A DNA stretch of 64,000 nucleotides, taken from assembly GCF_001442625.1 (NCBI RefSeq), contig NZ_LMZQ01000007.1, positions 186,001-250,000 of the forward strand, given 5' to 3'. The DNA comes from Pedobacter ginsenosidimutans (GTDB taxonomy: Bacteria; Bacteroidota; Bacteroidia; Sphingobacteriales; Sphingobacteriaceae). Below the pieces are notes generated by a model, which had not been told where the DNA came from, ran no database searches, and worked only from the letters and a program-made list of their open reading frames with translations. The translations under genes were made by a program, and so were the position numbers. Shown here piece after piece: positions 1-9,308 of the stretch (the stretch's first letter is position 1; every line of letters begins with the position of its first letter).

Positions 1-1
1 T

Positions 2-370
2 TTATCTAAATTTATTATTCCAATACATATTACACTTGGTTTTTTAATATTATTATTTTGCCTTCTTATAGAAAAGTATCAGCCTTATATTTTTGTAAAC
101 AAGGTTCTCTGCAAAATTGGAGAAGCTAGCTTTGGTATCTACTTATTTCATTATGCAACATTCTATCTACTACGTAAAATATTCATTGACCTTACTTTTT
201 TTCAAAACAGTTATATAAACTACATAATTGTTTTATTCATATGCCTAGCTATTACATACTTAACATCTAAAATATTAAGTATCCTTATCGAAGAGCCATT
301 CATTAAAATAGGTAAAAAACTCATTATCAAAAAGGAGTCTAAAGTAGTGTGCAAATTTCGTAATATCTAA
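2..370 (+). CDS. acyltransferase family 3, C-terminal part (5' end outside window)
   Basis: An open frame runs from the window edge to a TAA at 368-370 and gives about 122 residues with no start, so only the C-terminus is present. It shows two hydrophobic segments around the motif GEASFGIYLFHY and ends with an IEEPFIKIGKKL-like segment followed by a lysine-rich tail. This is the usual ending of membrane O-acyltransferases of the acyltransferase-3 (OafA/NodX-like) family, which acetylate cell-surface sugars in the inner membrane. It lies two bases upstream of the glycosyltransferase gene at 373 on the same strand, so it probably belongs to the same operon and decorates the same polysaccharide. 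The family call rests on the C-terminal motif only. Confidence 0.7.
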   Translation, partial: LSKFIIPIHITLGFLILLFCLLIEKYQPYIFVNKVLCKIGEASFGIYLFHYATFYLLRKIFIDLTFFQNSYINYIIVLFICLAITYLTSKILSILIEEPFIKIGKKLIIKKESKVVCKFRNI

Positions 371-372
371 TA

Positions 373-1581
373 ATGAACATTGGATTGTTGACCCCATATT
401 TTCCAGACCAGAAAACGAAAAACAGTGGTATAGCGAACCATGTCGACATCTTATCAAGAGAATTGGCAGATATGGGTGAAAATATCATTGTTATACACGT
501 TAGGCCAAAATATGATAACGAATTTGACAAATTTGAAAAACAAACTTCCGGTAGAATTACAGTTTTAACATATAAGGTCTGTTTATCGAGTTGGATTATA
601 AAATTATTAAAAAATCATTGGGCTGTTTTGGATTTATTATTAAAGCTCAAAATGATTTTAACTATTGGAGTGAAACTAAATTCAATCAAAAATATTTATC
701 GAATAGATATTTTAGAAACAAGCAGTTATTTTTCTTTATCTATCATACAAGGACTTTTATTTTCATCTCTCCCTATTGTCGTTAGGGTTAGTACAACCTA
801 TCTACAAATGCTAAAGGATCATTATCATTTTAAGTCTAGATTGTTATTTTTTTTTGGAAAACTAGAAATTCTAATGATAAATCGCGCTAAAAACCTAGTT
901 ACACACGCTTACAATCATGCATTGGAAATAGAAAAGAATTATGGAATATCTGCTAAAAGGTTTACAATAATTCCACATGGAGTTAATTCACCAAAGGAGC
1001 GAATTAGTAAAATAGATGAAGAAAAATTAAAAATACTTTATGTTGGAAGGTTAGAGTATAGAAAGGGGTCTGACTTACTTATGGATGCAATTCCAATAAT
1101 ATTGCTAACATGCGATGAAGTTGTTTTTGAGATAGTAGGCTTAGATCCAAACGGTGCCTACGAAGAAACATTTAGGCTAAAAAACAAAAAATGGATCAAT
1201 GATCGGGTCGTCTTTAGAGGTGAATTAGAAAATGAATCCGTCCAAAAGGCTTATGCTGAATGTGATATATTTGTTGCTCCTTCAAGATATGAATCATTTG
1301 GACTTATATATATTGAGGCAATGAGCTTCGGCAAACCAGTTATAGGCTGCAACGTAGGTGGAGTATCAGAAATTATTGTGGACGGATTTAACGGTCTTTT
1401 TGCAGAAACTAATGATTCAAAAAGTCTAGCTGAAAAAAATATTAGGTTAATAAAAAATAATTTACTCCGCGAAACAATGGGAAAAAACGCCGAAGAAACT
1501 TTTAAAAGAAAATTTAGCAGTAAAAAATTGGCTATAGACTCAATCACATATTACAAAAGCATATTAAAAAATCAGCATTGA
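373..1581 (+). CDS. glycosyltransferase family 4 (GT4, GT-B fold)
   Basis: This 402-residue protein has the two-domain GT-B layout. The N-terminus (LLTPYFP, then NSGIANHVDIL) is the acceptor-side Rossmann domain. The C-terminal half carries YVGRLEYRKG near residue 220 and APSRYESFGLIYIEAM near residue 300, followed by GKPVIGCNVGG and DGFNGLF. The E-x7-E element in ESFGLIYIE is the retaining GT4 nucleotide-sugar site. It is probably a cytoplasmic or membrane-peripheral enzyme adding one sugar to a lipid-linked repeat unit. Its stop overlaps the TTG start of the next gene (TTGA), suggesting translational coupling. The donor sugar cannot be read from sequence. Base composition is strongly AT-rich like the next nine genes. 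Confidence 0.9.
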   Translation: MNIGLLTPYFPDQKTKNSGIANHVDILSRELADMGENIIVIHVRPKYDNEFDKFEKQTSGRITVLTYKVCLSSWIIKLLKNHWAVLDLLLKLKMILTIGVKLNSIKNIYRIDILETSSYFSLSIIQGLLFSSLPIVVRVSTTYLQMLKDHYHFKSRLLFFFGKLEILMINRAKNLVTHAYNHALEIEKNYGISAKRFTIIPHGVNSPKERISKIDEEKLKILYVGRLEYRKGSDLLMDAIPIILLTCDEVVFEIVGLDPNGAYEETFRLKNKKWINDRVVFRGELENESVQKAYAECDIFVAPSRYESFGLIYIEAMSFGKPVIGCNVGGVSEIIVDGFNGLFAETNDSKSLAEKNIRLIKNNLLRETMGKNAEETFKRKFSSKKLAIDSITYYKSILKNQH

Positions 1582-2495
1582 TAGCCGTCATAATCCCTAC
1601 TTATAATCCAAAGGATGAGTTTTTAAATGAAACTTTAAACTCTTTAAAGAAACAAAGCCTACATACTTCTTTTTGGGAACTCATAATAGTTGACAACAAT
1701 TCCTCGCCTAAGGTTGAGGCAGATTTATCATGGCACCCTAATTCCTGTATAGTAAGTGAAGAGAAACAAGGACTCACCCATGCAAGGTTAAAAGGCTTCA
1801 GTCAAACAAATTGTGAAATAATAGTCATGGTAGATGATGATAATATTTTAGATGAAAATTATTTAGAAAATTGTCTTTCTATCTTTAACGAATTTCCAAA
1901 AATGGGTGCCATTGGTGGTAACATTGAGGGCAAATTTGAAATTATCCCTCCGTATTGGACTAAAGATTTCTTTAGCTTATTAGCGATCCGAAATCTCGGC
2001 AAAGAAATTTTGATTGCTAATATTCAGTTAAGAAACAATAATAAAATAGACTATCCACTTTTCTCACCTGTTGGTGCAGGTATGGCCATAAGAAGAATTG
2101 CTCTCAATAAATATCTAGAGGAGATACAACGCGACACACAGCTAATTGCTGATAGATCAGGCGACAGCTTAACTTCAAGTGGCGACAATGAAATTGTAAT
2201 GCAAATTTTTTTAAATGGATTTGATATTGGCTTTTTTCCTAAATTAAGTATGAAACACATTATCCCAACAGAACGGCTAAACAAAATTTATTTAGGAAAA
2301 CTTAATAAAGCGATTATGCATTCATGGACGCTTTTTCTTATAAAATATAATCAATGTCCATGGAACCGCTTCAACAAAATCACTTTACAGCTTAGAGTAA
2401 TTAAAGCGTTAATAAAGTATGCTCCATGGAAATCACCCAGTAATTATATAAAATTTAATGGAGTTATTGGACAATTAGAAGCACTTAGTAGTTAA
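1578..2495 (+). CDS. glycosyltransferase family 2
   Basis: A 305-residue GT-A type glycosyltransferase. The N-terminus AVIIPTYNPKDEF, the nucleotide-binding stretch WELIIVDNNSS, EKQGLTHARLKG and the metal-binding VDDDNI near residue 90 are the classic order of GT2 motifs. The C-terminal part is basic and amphipathic and probably associates with the membrane. The start is TTG at 1578, overlapping the upstream stop; no ATG lies before the conserved beta strand, so TTG is required. It should transfer a sugar from a nucleotide donor during repeat-unit assembly. Its donor and acceptor are unknown. The frame is intact. Confidence 0.9.
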   Translation: MIAVIIPTYNPKDEFLNETLNSLKKQSLHTSFWELIIVDNNSSPKVEADLSWHPNSCIVSEEKQGLTHARLKGFSQTNCEIIVMVDDDNILDENYLENCLSIFNEFPKMGAIGGNIEGKFEIIPPYWTKDFFSLLAIRNLGKEILIANIQLRNNNKIDYPLFSPVGAGMAIRRIALNKYLEEIQRDTQLIADRSGDSLTSSGDNEIVMQIFLNGFDIGFFPKLSMKHIIPTERLNKIYLGKLNKAIMHSWTLFLIKYNQCPWNRFNKITLQLRVIKALIKYAPWKSPSNYIKFNGVIGQLEALSS

Positions 2496-2509
2496 GACTT
2501 AAATTCTTG

Positions 2510-3433
2510 ATGTTCCAAAAAATAATTAATATTTTATATCGAAATCCTAAATCGTTATTTAAGACATGGGATCATTTTGGCGGACGGTCAGAATATAATC
2601 GCATGTTGAATGCAGAAAGGGAAATGATTAAAGCTTCAAGAAAGCTTGTTATAAAAAAATCATTAACGGATCTAACGACACTTAACGTATCATTTCTAAC
2701 TGGCACCAAATATTGGCATCAAACCATTTATTGTGCGTACTCATTACAAAAGAATTGTAGTCATCCTATATACTTCACTTTTTATGACGACGGAACTCTC
2801 ACAGAAAGAGCAATCCAAGATTATAAAAAACAAATACCTAATAGTGAATTTGTATCAATAAGTCAGATTGAACAACAAATCCAAAATATTTTGCCAATAG
2901 AAAAATATCCTTATCTAAATCATAAACGAAAAGTATATAAGCATATCAGAAAACTTGTAGATATACACTCTTGGAATAAGGGCTGGCAACTTGTACTTGA
3001 CTCGGACATGTTATTTTGGAACGAACCAACGGCCCTAATCAGCTGGTTAAAAAACCCAACTAAGCCTTTCTATATTTTAGATGTTCAAAATTCTTATGGC
3101 TTCCCAAAAGAGGCAATGGAAAGCTTAGTAGATAAAAATATTGCCGATCGAATAAACGTCGGAATAATTGGCCTTGACAGTCATTCTATAGATTTTGAGA
3201 AAATAGAAATATGGGCAAAGAAGTTGGAAGATGATTTTGGAAATAGTTATTATCTAGAGCAGGCACTATCAGCTATGATTATCAATACAGAAACCTCTTC
3301 AATTGGATCAGAAGGAGACTACATTGTATACCCAACAGAACAGCAGGTTGATAATCAAGAGGGTATTTTGCATCATTATGTAGATATCTCGAAGAAATGG
3401 TATTTCACCAAAGCGTGGAAATATATTAAATAA
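2510..3433 (+). CDS. putative GT-A-like glycosyltransferase of unrecognised family
   Basis: A 307-residue protein that I cannot place in a named family. What can be seen: a beta-strand-like segment LNVSFLTGTKYWHQT near residue 65, a YCAYSLQKN helix and a central QLVLDSDMLFWNEP, where DSD is a DxD metal-binding motif. Later come INVGIIGLDS and ILHHYVDISKKWYF at the end. This order resembles GT8-like or other nucleotide-diphospho-sugar transferases. An in-frame TTG sits just upstream at 2507, but ATG at 2510 is the better start. It sits 14 bases after a GT2 gene and 2 bases before a methyltransferase gene, within the polysaccharide operon, so a sugar-transfer role is inferred from DxD plus context. 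Confidence 0.6.
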   Translation: MFQKIINILYRNPKSLFKTWDHFGGRSEYNRMLNAEREMIKASRKLVIKKSLTDLTTLNVSFLTGTKYWHQTIYCAYSLQKNCSHPIYFTFYDDGTLTERAIQDYKKQIPNSEFVSISQIEQQIQNILPIEKYPYLNHKRKVYKHIRKLVDIHSWNKGWQLVLDSDMLFWNEPTALISWLKNPTKPFYILDVQNSYGFPKEAMESLVDKNIADRINVGIIGLDSHSIDFEKIEIWAKKLEDDFGNSYYLEQALSAMIINTETSSIGSEGDYIVYPTEQQVDNQEGILHHYVDISKKWYFTKAWKYIK

Positions 3434-3435
3434 CA

Positions 3436-4158
3436 ATGAACTTATTCAAAATTTTAGGAAAGCTTGTTCCTTTCGCTACCAAACTAGATATCCAGCATAA
3501 ACTTGGGGTTCCTCATATGTTTTGGAGTATTAGAAATATACAACGCTTAGGTTTTAATCCAAAATACATTATAGATGCCGGGGCTTATAATGGAGAATGG
3601 ACTAAGGATTGTCTTAAAATTTTCCCAAGAGCTAAAATTCTTATGATCGAAGGCCAGGAATCAAAAAAAGAACAACTAAGTAAATATACTAACAAGAACA
3701 TCAGCTTAGAGATTGGACTCGTTGGTAAAGAAATTGGGAAGAAGGTAAAATTTATAAATAATGAATCTAATAGCAATATATTTTCTAAATCATCTCCATC
3801 AGAATACAATCGTGAGTTAACCACAATTAATTTTCTCGCACAGAAAAATCAATTCCCTCAAATAGACTTTATAAAGCTCGATATACAGGGCTATGAATTA
3901 GAAGCGCTTAAAGGAGCTTCAATGTACTTACCCAATATTGAGGTTATTTTAATAGAAGTTTCGTTGATAGATATTGGCAATTCAGGCGTACCACTTATCA
4001 AAGAAGTTATTGATTATATGTTCGAGAATAATTTTGTCACATATGATATTTGCAATACCAGAATAAGAAGACCCCTAGATCATGCACTTTGGCAAACAGA
4101 TCTTATTTTTGTAAGTAAGGATAGTAATCTCTTAAAATCAACAGCCTATAGTAATTAA
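3436..4158 (+). CDS. FkbM family SAM-dependent methyltransferase
   Basis: A 240-residue protein with the FkbM methyltransferase layout. It has the SAM-binding loop YIIDAGAYNGEWT at about residues 40-52, ILMIEGQ as motif II with an acidic residue for the ribose, and DFIKLDIQGYELEALKGA near residue 140, which is the family signature. FkbM enzymes make O-methyl groups on polyketides and sugars; within a polysaccharide operon the target is probably a hydroxyl of a repeat-unit sugar. ATG at 3436 follows the upstream stop by two bases, so it is co-transcribed. The role is well supported at family level; the position methylated is unknown. Confidence 0.88.
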   Translation: MNLFKILGKLVPFATKLDIQHKLGVPHMFWSIRNIQRLGFNPKYIIDAGAYNGEWTKDCLKIFPRAKILMIEGQESKKEQLSKYTNKNISLEIGLVGKEIGKKVKFINNESNSNIFSKSSPSEYNRELTTINFLAQKNQFPQIDFIKLDIQGYELEALKGASMYLPNIEVILIEVSLIDIGNSGVPLIKEVIDYMFENNFVTYDICNTRIRRPLDHALWQTDLIFVSKDSNLLKSTAYSN

Positions 4159-4183
4159 CTTCTATGAATTTAAAGGCAAAAAT

Positions 4184-5146
4184 TTGGCTATAAAAAACAC
4201 ACCTGCTATTTCCATTATTATCCCACTTTACAATGCTGAAAGCTATATCGCTGAGGCAATCAACAGTGTAATTAATCAATCCCTTGAGGATTGGGAATTA
4301 ATAATTATTGATGATGGAAGTATTGACAACAGTTTATCAATCGCTCAATGTTTCAAATCAGACAAAATTAAAACTTATTCGATAAAAAATTCTGGAGCCT
4401 CTGCAGCACGCAACTATGGCTTTAATAAATCGAAAGGTAAATTTATTAAATTCTTCGACGCAGATGATTTGATGTGTGAAAATATGTTAGAATCACAACT
4501 TAGTCTTGCCCTTCAATACCCCGATAGTATCATTAGCGCTTCTTGGGGACGTTTTTATGAAAATGATATCCGAACATTTCGATTAAACCAGGAGGAATGT
4601 TGGAAAGATATGACATCGGTAGATTGGATCTGTAGCAGTTGGCGAGAGGCACAGACGATGACACAGCCTGGCATTTTCCTCATTCCACGGCAAATTATTG
4701 ATAAAGTCGGCCTTTGGAACGAGAAGCTCAGCTTAGTGGATGACATGGAATTTTTCACTAAAATCATATTGGGTGCAAAGGGGGTGAAATTTTCATCCAA
4801 AGCAATTCTATATTATAGGTCGGGAATGGGAGCCAACGCTCTTTCAGGACATGCGACCAGAAAAGCAATTGAATCCTACTTTCTCGCATTACAATTAAGC
4901 ACCGGTTATTTACTTGAGTTGAAAGAAGATGTTACAACAAGAATATGTGCTGCGAACATGTGGAAAGGTTTTGTTTATGAATACTACGGTCTTGCAAAAG
5001 ACCTATCAATAGAGGCAGAATTAAACATCAGTCGCCTTGGAGGCAGCAATCTAAGCTTTCCTTGCGGCGGGACAACTAAAATACTGAACGCTCTATTGGG
5101 TTGGAAATTGACAGTATTAATTAAGAAATATTGTGATAGGATCTAA
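4184..5146 (+). CDS. glycosyltransferase family 2
   Basis: A 320-residue GT2 enzyme. The N-terminus shows ISIIIPLYNAESYI, WELIIIDDGSIDNS, NSGASAARNYG and the DxD region FFDADDLM near residue 95, in the standard order for an inverting GT-A enzyme. GLWNEKLSLVDDMEFFTKI in the middle supplies the usual ED-like acidic residues near the catalytic base. The start is TTG at 4184, placed about ten residues before the first beta strand; I see no in-frame ATG. It lies 25 bases after the FkbM gene in the same direction. Acceptor and donor are unknown. Confidence 0.9.
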   Translation: MAIKNTPAISIIIPLYNAESYIAEAINSVINQSLEDWELIIIDDGSIDNSLSIAQCFKSDKIKTYSIKNSGASAARNYGFNKSKGKFIKFFDADDLMCENMLESQLSLALQYPDSIISASWGRFYENDIRTFRLNQEECWKDMTSVDWICSSWREAQTMTQPGIFLIPRQIIDKVGLWNEKLSLVDDMEFFTKIILGAKGVKFSSKAILYYRSGMGANALSGHATRKAIESYFLALQLSTGYLLELKEDVTTRICAANMWKGFVYEYYGLAKDLSIEAELNISRLGGSNLSFPCGGTTKILNALLGWKLTVLIKKYCDRI

Positions 5147-5221
5147 TAAAAAAACTTTCAGGCAAGTAACAATATTAACATTTAAAATTAGCAAACACAA
5201 CATTGGAACATCCAAAAAAAT

Positions 5222-5842
5222 ATGCAAACTAGAACTACCTTTACAACACATAACGGCAACCGCGCACCATTACTAAGCTATTTAAGGTTTATTTATGTTT
5301 TCTATTTAGCAATAAAAAGAAAATATTTCAATCGATATCCAGAAATGCCCTGGATACCTTTTTCAGCTATAAACAAACTGAATGCTGTTATTAAATCTGA
5401 TTGGAAAGTTTTAGAAATCGGCGCAGGTATGTCAACTATTTGGCTATCAGAAAGGGCAGAAAAAGTGGTCAGCATTGAAGCTGACCTAAATTGGTATAAT
5501 AAGTTAGGCGCTATAATTTTAGATAGAAAAATTAACAATATAGATTTACAGTATAAATGGGTTGGGAAAGAGATGGCAGACTTTAGTGATTTCCCGGACA
5601 ACTATTTCGATCTTATATATATTGACGGAGGCCCACGCGAATGGTGCTGTATTAGTGCAAAAACAAAGGTTAAGAAAGGTGGTTACATATATTTGGATAA
5701 TTCAGACAATAAAAGTTTATCAGAAAACGGTGCAGCAGTGTTAAAAAATTTCGTCAAAAACGATCAGAATAAAATCGATTTATTTGTAGATTTTGTTCCA
5801 GGAAACATAATGGTCAATGAAGGCCTTCTAGTTTGTATTTAA
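5222..5842 (+). CDS. class I SAM-dependent methyltransferase
   Basis: A 206-residue protein with a Rossmann-type methyltransferase core: WKVLEIGAGMSTIWLSERA at about residues 60-78 is the glycine-rich SAM loop, VVSIEAD gives the acidic ribose-binding residue, and FDLIYIDGGPREWC is motif III/IV. GGYIYLDNSDN follows. About 55 hydrophobic and basic residues precede the core and may form an amphipathic anchor. It is preceded by a 75-base gap, the longest in this run of genes, with no promoter that I can identify. The neighbours suggest methylation of a sugar or lipid carrier intermediate. The exact substrate is not visible. Confidence 0.82.
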   Translation: MQTRTTFTTHNGNRAPLLSYLRFIYVFYLAIKRKYFNRYPEMPWIPFSAINKLNAVIKSDWKVLEIGAGMSTIWLSERAEKVVSIEADLNWYNKLGAIILDRKINNIDLQYKWVGKEMADFSDFPDNYFDLIYIDGGPREWCCISAKTKVKKGGYIYLDNSDNKSLSENGAAVLKNFVKNDQNKIDLFVDFVPGNIMVNEGLLVCI

Positions 5843-5847
5843 TCACG

Positions 5848-6777
5848 ATGATCACGCTCCAAATTTCATTAGCACCTTCCGATTATCCTCATGCAGTACA
5901 CCTACTAACGCACCAAATCAAAGTTTTTGAAAAACAAGTAGATGAAATACTACTAACTTATGACACTCATAAAAGTAAAGGCCATTTTTCCAACAATTGG
6001 GAATTGAATATTGATAAAATGTGGGATTTTTTGGTTGATTTTTCGAAAAGCAACATCAAGATCAGATTAATTAAAATTGATTATTCAAAATCTAAAAATA
6101 GAGAAATTTCCCAAAGGTATTTTAGCCGGAACAATATCCCTGCCAAAGACTGGAGAGGAGGGCCTTTTTACACCTATTTCTTCGGCATTAATGAAGCAAA
6201 AAACGATTACGTTTTTCATATTGATTCAGATCTTTTTTTTGGTGGGATGAGCAAAAATTGGCTTGAACAGGCTTTGAAACTGTATAATGATGATAAACAA
6301 ATTTTATTTATTAATCCATTAGCTGGTCCTCCGAAAGCAGACGGAGAGTTGATTGGTCAAATATATTCCAAATATAAAAACAAGCCATTTTATTTTGCTT
6401 TTAAATCAATGAGCACCCGTTTGTTCCTTGTAAACAAGGAGAGACTGGTAAATTTTAAACTCGACAATATCCGGACCAGAAATATTGTTCATTTTCTTAA
6501 AGCCATATTTAGAGGAAATCCCCCCTTCAAACTCCCTGAAGAGATTCTAAGCTCAAAACTGGAATCGAATCAAATGCTAAGGGTTGACTTTAAGGGTGAT
6601 GAGCCTGGACTGTGGTCTCTTCATCCTCCTTATCGAACATCTGGGTTTTATGACAATTTACCAGAAATAATTAATAGAATAGAACTTAATGATTTTCCTG
6701 AATCTCAAAAAGGTTTCTACGATATTGTCGATGAATTTGTTGATTGGACCGAGGCAAAATCAAAACTAAAAATGTGA
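5848..6777 (+). CDS. putative GT-A-like protein with DSD motif, unrecognised family
   Basis: A 309-residue protein starting at ATG 5848, five bases after the upstream stop; an in-frame TTG at 5833 would overlap the upstream gene and is less likely. It shows ITLQISLAPSDYPHA at the N-terminus, KDWRGGPFYTYFFGINEA, then YVFHIDSDLFFGG, where DSD fits a metal-binding DxD. A later stretch FINPLAGPPKADG and SLHPPYRTSGFY follow. No name comes to mind; the arrangement resembles nucleotide-sugar transferases that open with a short Rossmann fold. Its stop overlaps the GTG start of the next GT4 gene. A sugar-transfer function is inferred from DxD and operon position only. Confidence 0.55.
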   Translation: MITLQISLAPSDYPHAVHLLTHQIKVFEKQVDEILLTYDTHKSKGHFSNNWELNIDKMWDFLVDFSKSNIKIRLIKIDYSKSKNREISQRYFSRNNIPAKDWRGGPFYTYFFGINEAKNDYVFHIDSDLFFGGMSKNWLEQALKLYNDDKQILFINPLAGPPKADGELIGQIYSKYKNKPFYFAFKSMSTRLFLVNKERLVNFKLDNIRTRNIVHFLKAIFRGNPPFKLPEEILSSKLESNQMLRVDFKGDEPGLWSLHPPYRTSGFYDNLPEIINRIELNDFPESQKGFYDIVDEFVDWTEAKSKLKM

Positions 6778-7973
6778 AAAAAATACTTTTAGTTTCACCA
6801 TTTCCGCCTGCTCAAAATCCTCGGTTACTGAAAGAGTACACTACTTTGAAATCCTTTGGTTATGATGTATCCGTAATTTATGGAGAAAAGGATAAATGGT
6901 CTTCAGATTTGATCAATAAAAACGATAAAAATTTTATTCGAGTTGGTGGAAAGCATGGTTCTGTATTCCATTTTGTGACGCGTATTATTCATAAACTACT
7001 GAAATTGACCAGCCCTATAGATTGGCATTATAATAGAGTAAATTGGTTACTTTATCTTAGAGCACGAAACATCAAAGTAGATTTGTATATCGGCCATAAT
7101 CTCGCGGCACTTCCTGTAGTAGCTAAACTTGCAAAAAAAAATCAGGCAAAGTATGGATTCGATGCGGAAGATTTCCATAGACAGGTAGATAATGATAATT
7201 TAACTAGCACAACATATAAATACGCAAAATATCTTGAAGATAAATATCTAAGAGATGCTAGTTATATTACTGCTGCAAGTCCACTAATTTCTGAACAATA
7301 TAATTTTTTATACCCAGCCTTGAAACCTAAAGTGATCAATAACGTTTTTTCTAACTCTTATAACATTATACGATCTGCTGAACCAAAACAAAAAAAACAA
7401 CAGGTTAAATTATTTTGGTTCTCCCAAACAATTGGAAAAGATCGCGGAATCCAGACGGTTATTAAAGCTCTGGGGTTATTACGCAATAAAGATATTTCGT
7501 TAACACTTTTGGGATCAGTTAATACTGACACTAAGGGATATTTGGAAAATTTAGTTAGAGATCAACAATTAGCCCCTGAACAACTGATTTTTATAGCTCC
7601 TATCGAGCCAGATGAAATATTTAAGATAGCTACTGGATTTGATATAGGGCTAGCATTAGAGCCTGGTTTCTGCCTAAATAACAATATTGCGCTTTCTAAT
7701 AAGTTATTTACATACATTGCCGCTGGTTTAGCCGTTATCGCGACCGAAACTGCAGCGCAGGGGGCATTTATGGTAAATTATCCGTCGATTGGAAAAACAT
7801 TTCCAATCAACGGATATAAGGAATTAGCCAACATTCTTGAATATTATTACCAAAGTCCTGATTTATTAAACGAAGCTAAAACTAGTTCTCGCATTATAGC
7901 TGCTAAAGAATTAAATTGGGAAAACGAAGGTCGAAAATTCCTAGCCGTCATAAATAAAACCTTTAGTCATTGA
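6774..7973 (+). CDS. glycosyltransferase, GT4-like (GT-B fold)
   Basis: About 399 residues. I start it at GTG 6774, which overlaps the previous stop (GTGA) and puts KKILLVSPFPPAQNPR at the very N-terminus; an earlier TTG at 6744 would add ten residues of unrelated sequence. The N-terminal half has YGFDAEDFHR, the middle has LFWFSQTIGKDRGIQT, and the C-terminus has GFDIGLALEPG followed by NNIALSNKLFTYIAAGLAVIAT. This is the GT-B fold with a degenerate E-x7-E (PG...SNKLF), seen in some group-1 transferases. The gene couples to the following GT gene through a TTGA overlap. Specificity is unknown. Confidence 0.82.
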   Translation: MKKILLVSPFPPAQNPRLLKEYTTLKSFGYDVSVIYGEKDKWSSDLINKNDKNFIRVGGKHGSVFHFVTRIIHKLLKLTSPIDWHYNRVNWLLYLRARNIKVDLYIGHNLAALPVVAKLAKKNQAKYGFDAEDFHRQVDNDNLTSTTYKYAKYLEDKYLRDASYITAASPLISEQYNFLYPALKPKVINNVFSNSYNIIRSAEPKQKKQQVKLFWFSQTIGKDRGIQTVIKALGLLRNKDISLTLLGSVNTDTKGYLENLVRDQQLAPEQLIFIAPIEPDEIFKIATGFDIGLALEPGFCLNNNIALSNKLFTYIAAGLAVIATETAAQGAFMVNYPSIGKTFPINGYKELANILEYYYQSPDLLNEAKTSSRIIAAKELNWENEGRKFLAVINKTFSH

Positions 7974-9274
7974 AAAAACTCCTGATCATCTCCCCTTACT
8001 TTGCTCCATCTAATGCAGCCGATATGCAGCGTGTTAGGATGAGTTTACCTTTTTACAAAGATTTTGATTGGGAAGTTGAGCTTGTTTGCGTTGTAGAAAA
8101 ACATACTGATGCCGTTTTCGATTATCTATTGAATGATTCTATCCCAGAAAACATCAAAATCCATCGTATAAATGCATTACCTAAAAAATTCACCTATAAA
8201 TTTGGATTGGGTAGTATTGCATTGAGATCACTTTGGTTTTATAAAAGTTATGTTAACCGTCTTTTAAAAGGAAAAAAATTTGATCTTATTTTTTTTTCTA
8301 CTACGCAATTTCCTGTTTGTATCCTAGGCCCTTACTGGAAAAAGAAATTTAAAATTCCGTATATCATTGATATGCAAGACCCCTGGTTTACCAATTATTA
8401 CGAAGATAAACCAAAATATAAACGTCCTAAAAAATATTGGTTCTCCTATCGGTTAGATAAATATTTAGAGCCCTTGGCTATGAAGGATGTGGATGGCTTA
8501 ATTTCTGTATCTGATGCCTATACACATGATTTAACGTTGCGATATCCACATTTAACTGAAAAACCATCTGCTACCATAACTTTTGGGGGCTTTAAACAGG
8601 ATCTTGAAATTGCAGCGAATCATAAACACGATTTAAAGCTTGCTTACAATAATGATCCTAACAATAAACATATTGTATATGTAGGCAGAGGTGGTTTCGA
8701 TATGCAAAAAGCCGTGATGCTCCTATTAAAAGGTTTCAAGATTGGGTTAAAAAGGGATCTAAAGCATTTTGAAAAGCTAAGATTTCATTTTGTAGGTACA
8801 AGTTATGCACCGCTTGGAAGCGGTGAAAAAACTTTATTTGGTGTTGCTGAAAAATTAGGTGTTGCCAATTATGTAACAGAACAGACCGATCGAATATCTT
8901 TTTATGAAAGTATCTTTAACTTGCAAAATGCAGATGCTCTCTTTATACCGGGGCATGAAAAACCAGCATACACCGCTTCTAAGATTTACCCTTATATCAT
9001 GACAGAAAAGCCTATTTTGGCTATTTTTAATTTAGAAAGTAGCGCTGCACAGTCTTTGATTAATTGCAATGCTGGATATGTAGCTGATATCCTAAATTTC
9101 AAACCTGCTATGGAAACCATTTATGCTTTCTTAAAGGGAGTTGCCGAATGCAACTTACCAAAACTGGAAATCAATTGGACTGAATTTGAACAGTATAGAG
9201 CGAAAGCAACGACTAAAAAGCAGTGCGATCTATTTGATCTGGTTCTGCAAAAATATCTTGAACCTAAATCCTAA
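7970..9274 (+). CDS. glycosyltransferase, GT4-like (GT-B fold)
   Basis: A 434-residue GT-B type transferase. KKLLIISPYFAPSNAADMQR at the N-terminus is typical of WbuB-like group-1 enzymes, IPYIIDMQDPWFTNYY follows near residue 130, and the C-terminal domain has HIVYVGRGG and ALFIPGHEKPAYTASKIYPY near residue 335, where the donor-binding loop lies. Start TTG 7970 overlaps the upstream TGA. The length is at the upper end for the family because of an insert after DPWF. It belongs to the polysaccharide operon and probably adds one residue of the repeat unit; donor identity cannot be read. Confidence 0.82.
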   Translation: MKKLLIISPYFAPSNAADMQRVRMSLPFYKDFDWEVELVCVVEKHTDAVFDYLLNDSIPENIKIHRINALPKKFTYKFGLGSIALRSLWFYKSYVNRLLKGKKFDLIFFSTTQFPVCILGPYWKKKFKIPYIIDMQDPWFTNYYEDKPKYKRPKKYWFSYRLDKYLEPLAMKDVDGLISVSDAYTHDLTLRYPHLTEKPSATITFGGFKQDLEIAANHKHDLKLAYNNDPNNKHIVYVGRGGFDMQKAVMLLLKGFKIGLKRDLKHFEKLRFHFVGTSYAPLGSGEKTLFGVAEKLGVANYVTEQTDRISFYESIFNLQNADALFIPGHEKPAYTASKIYPYIMTEKPILAIFNLESSAAQSLINCNAGYVADILNFKPAMETIYAFLKGVAECNLPKLEINWTEFEQYRAKATTKKQCDLFDLVLQKYLEPKS

Positions 9275-9308
9275 TCATATCTGTGAAACTCCATCTCCAA
9301 AGTATTTA

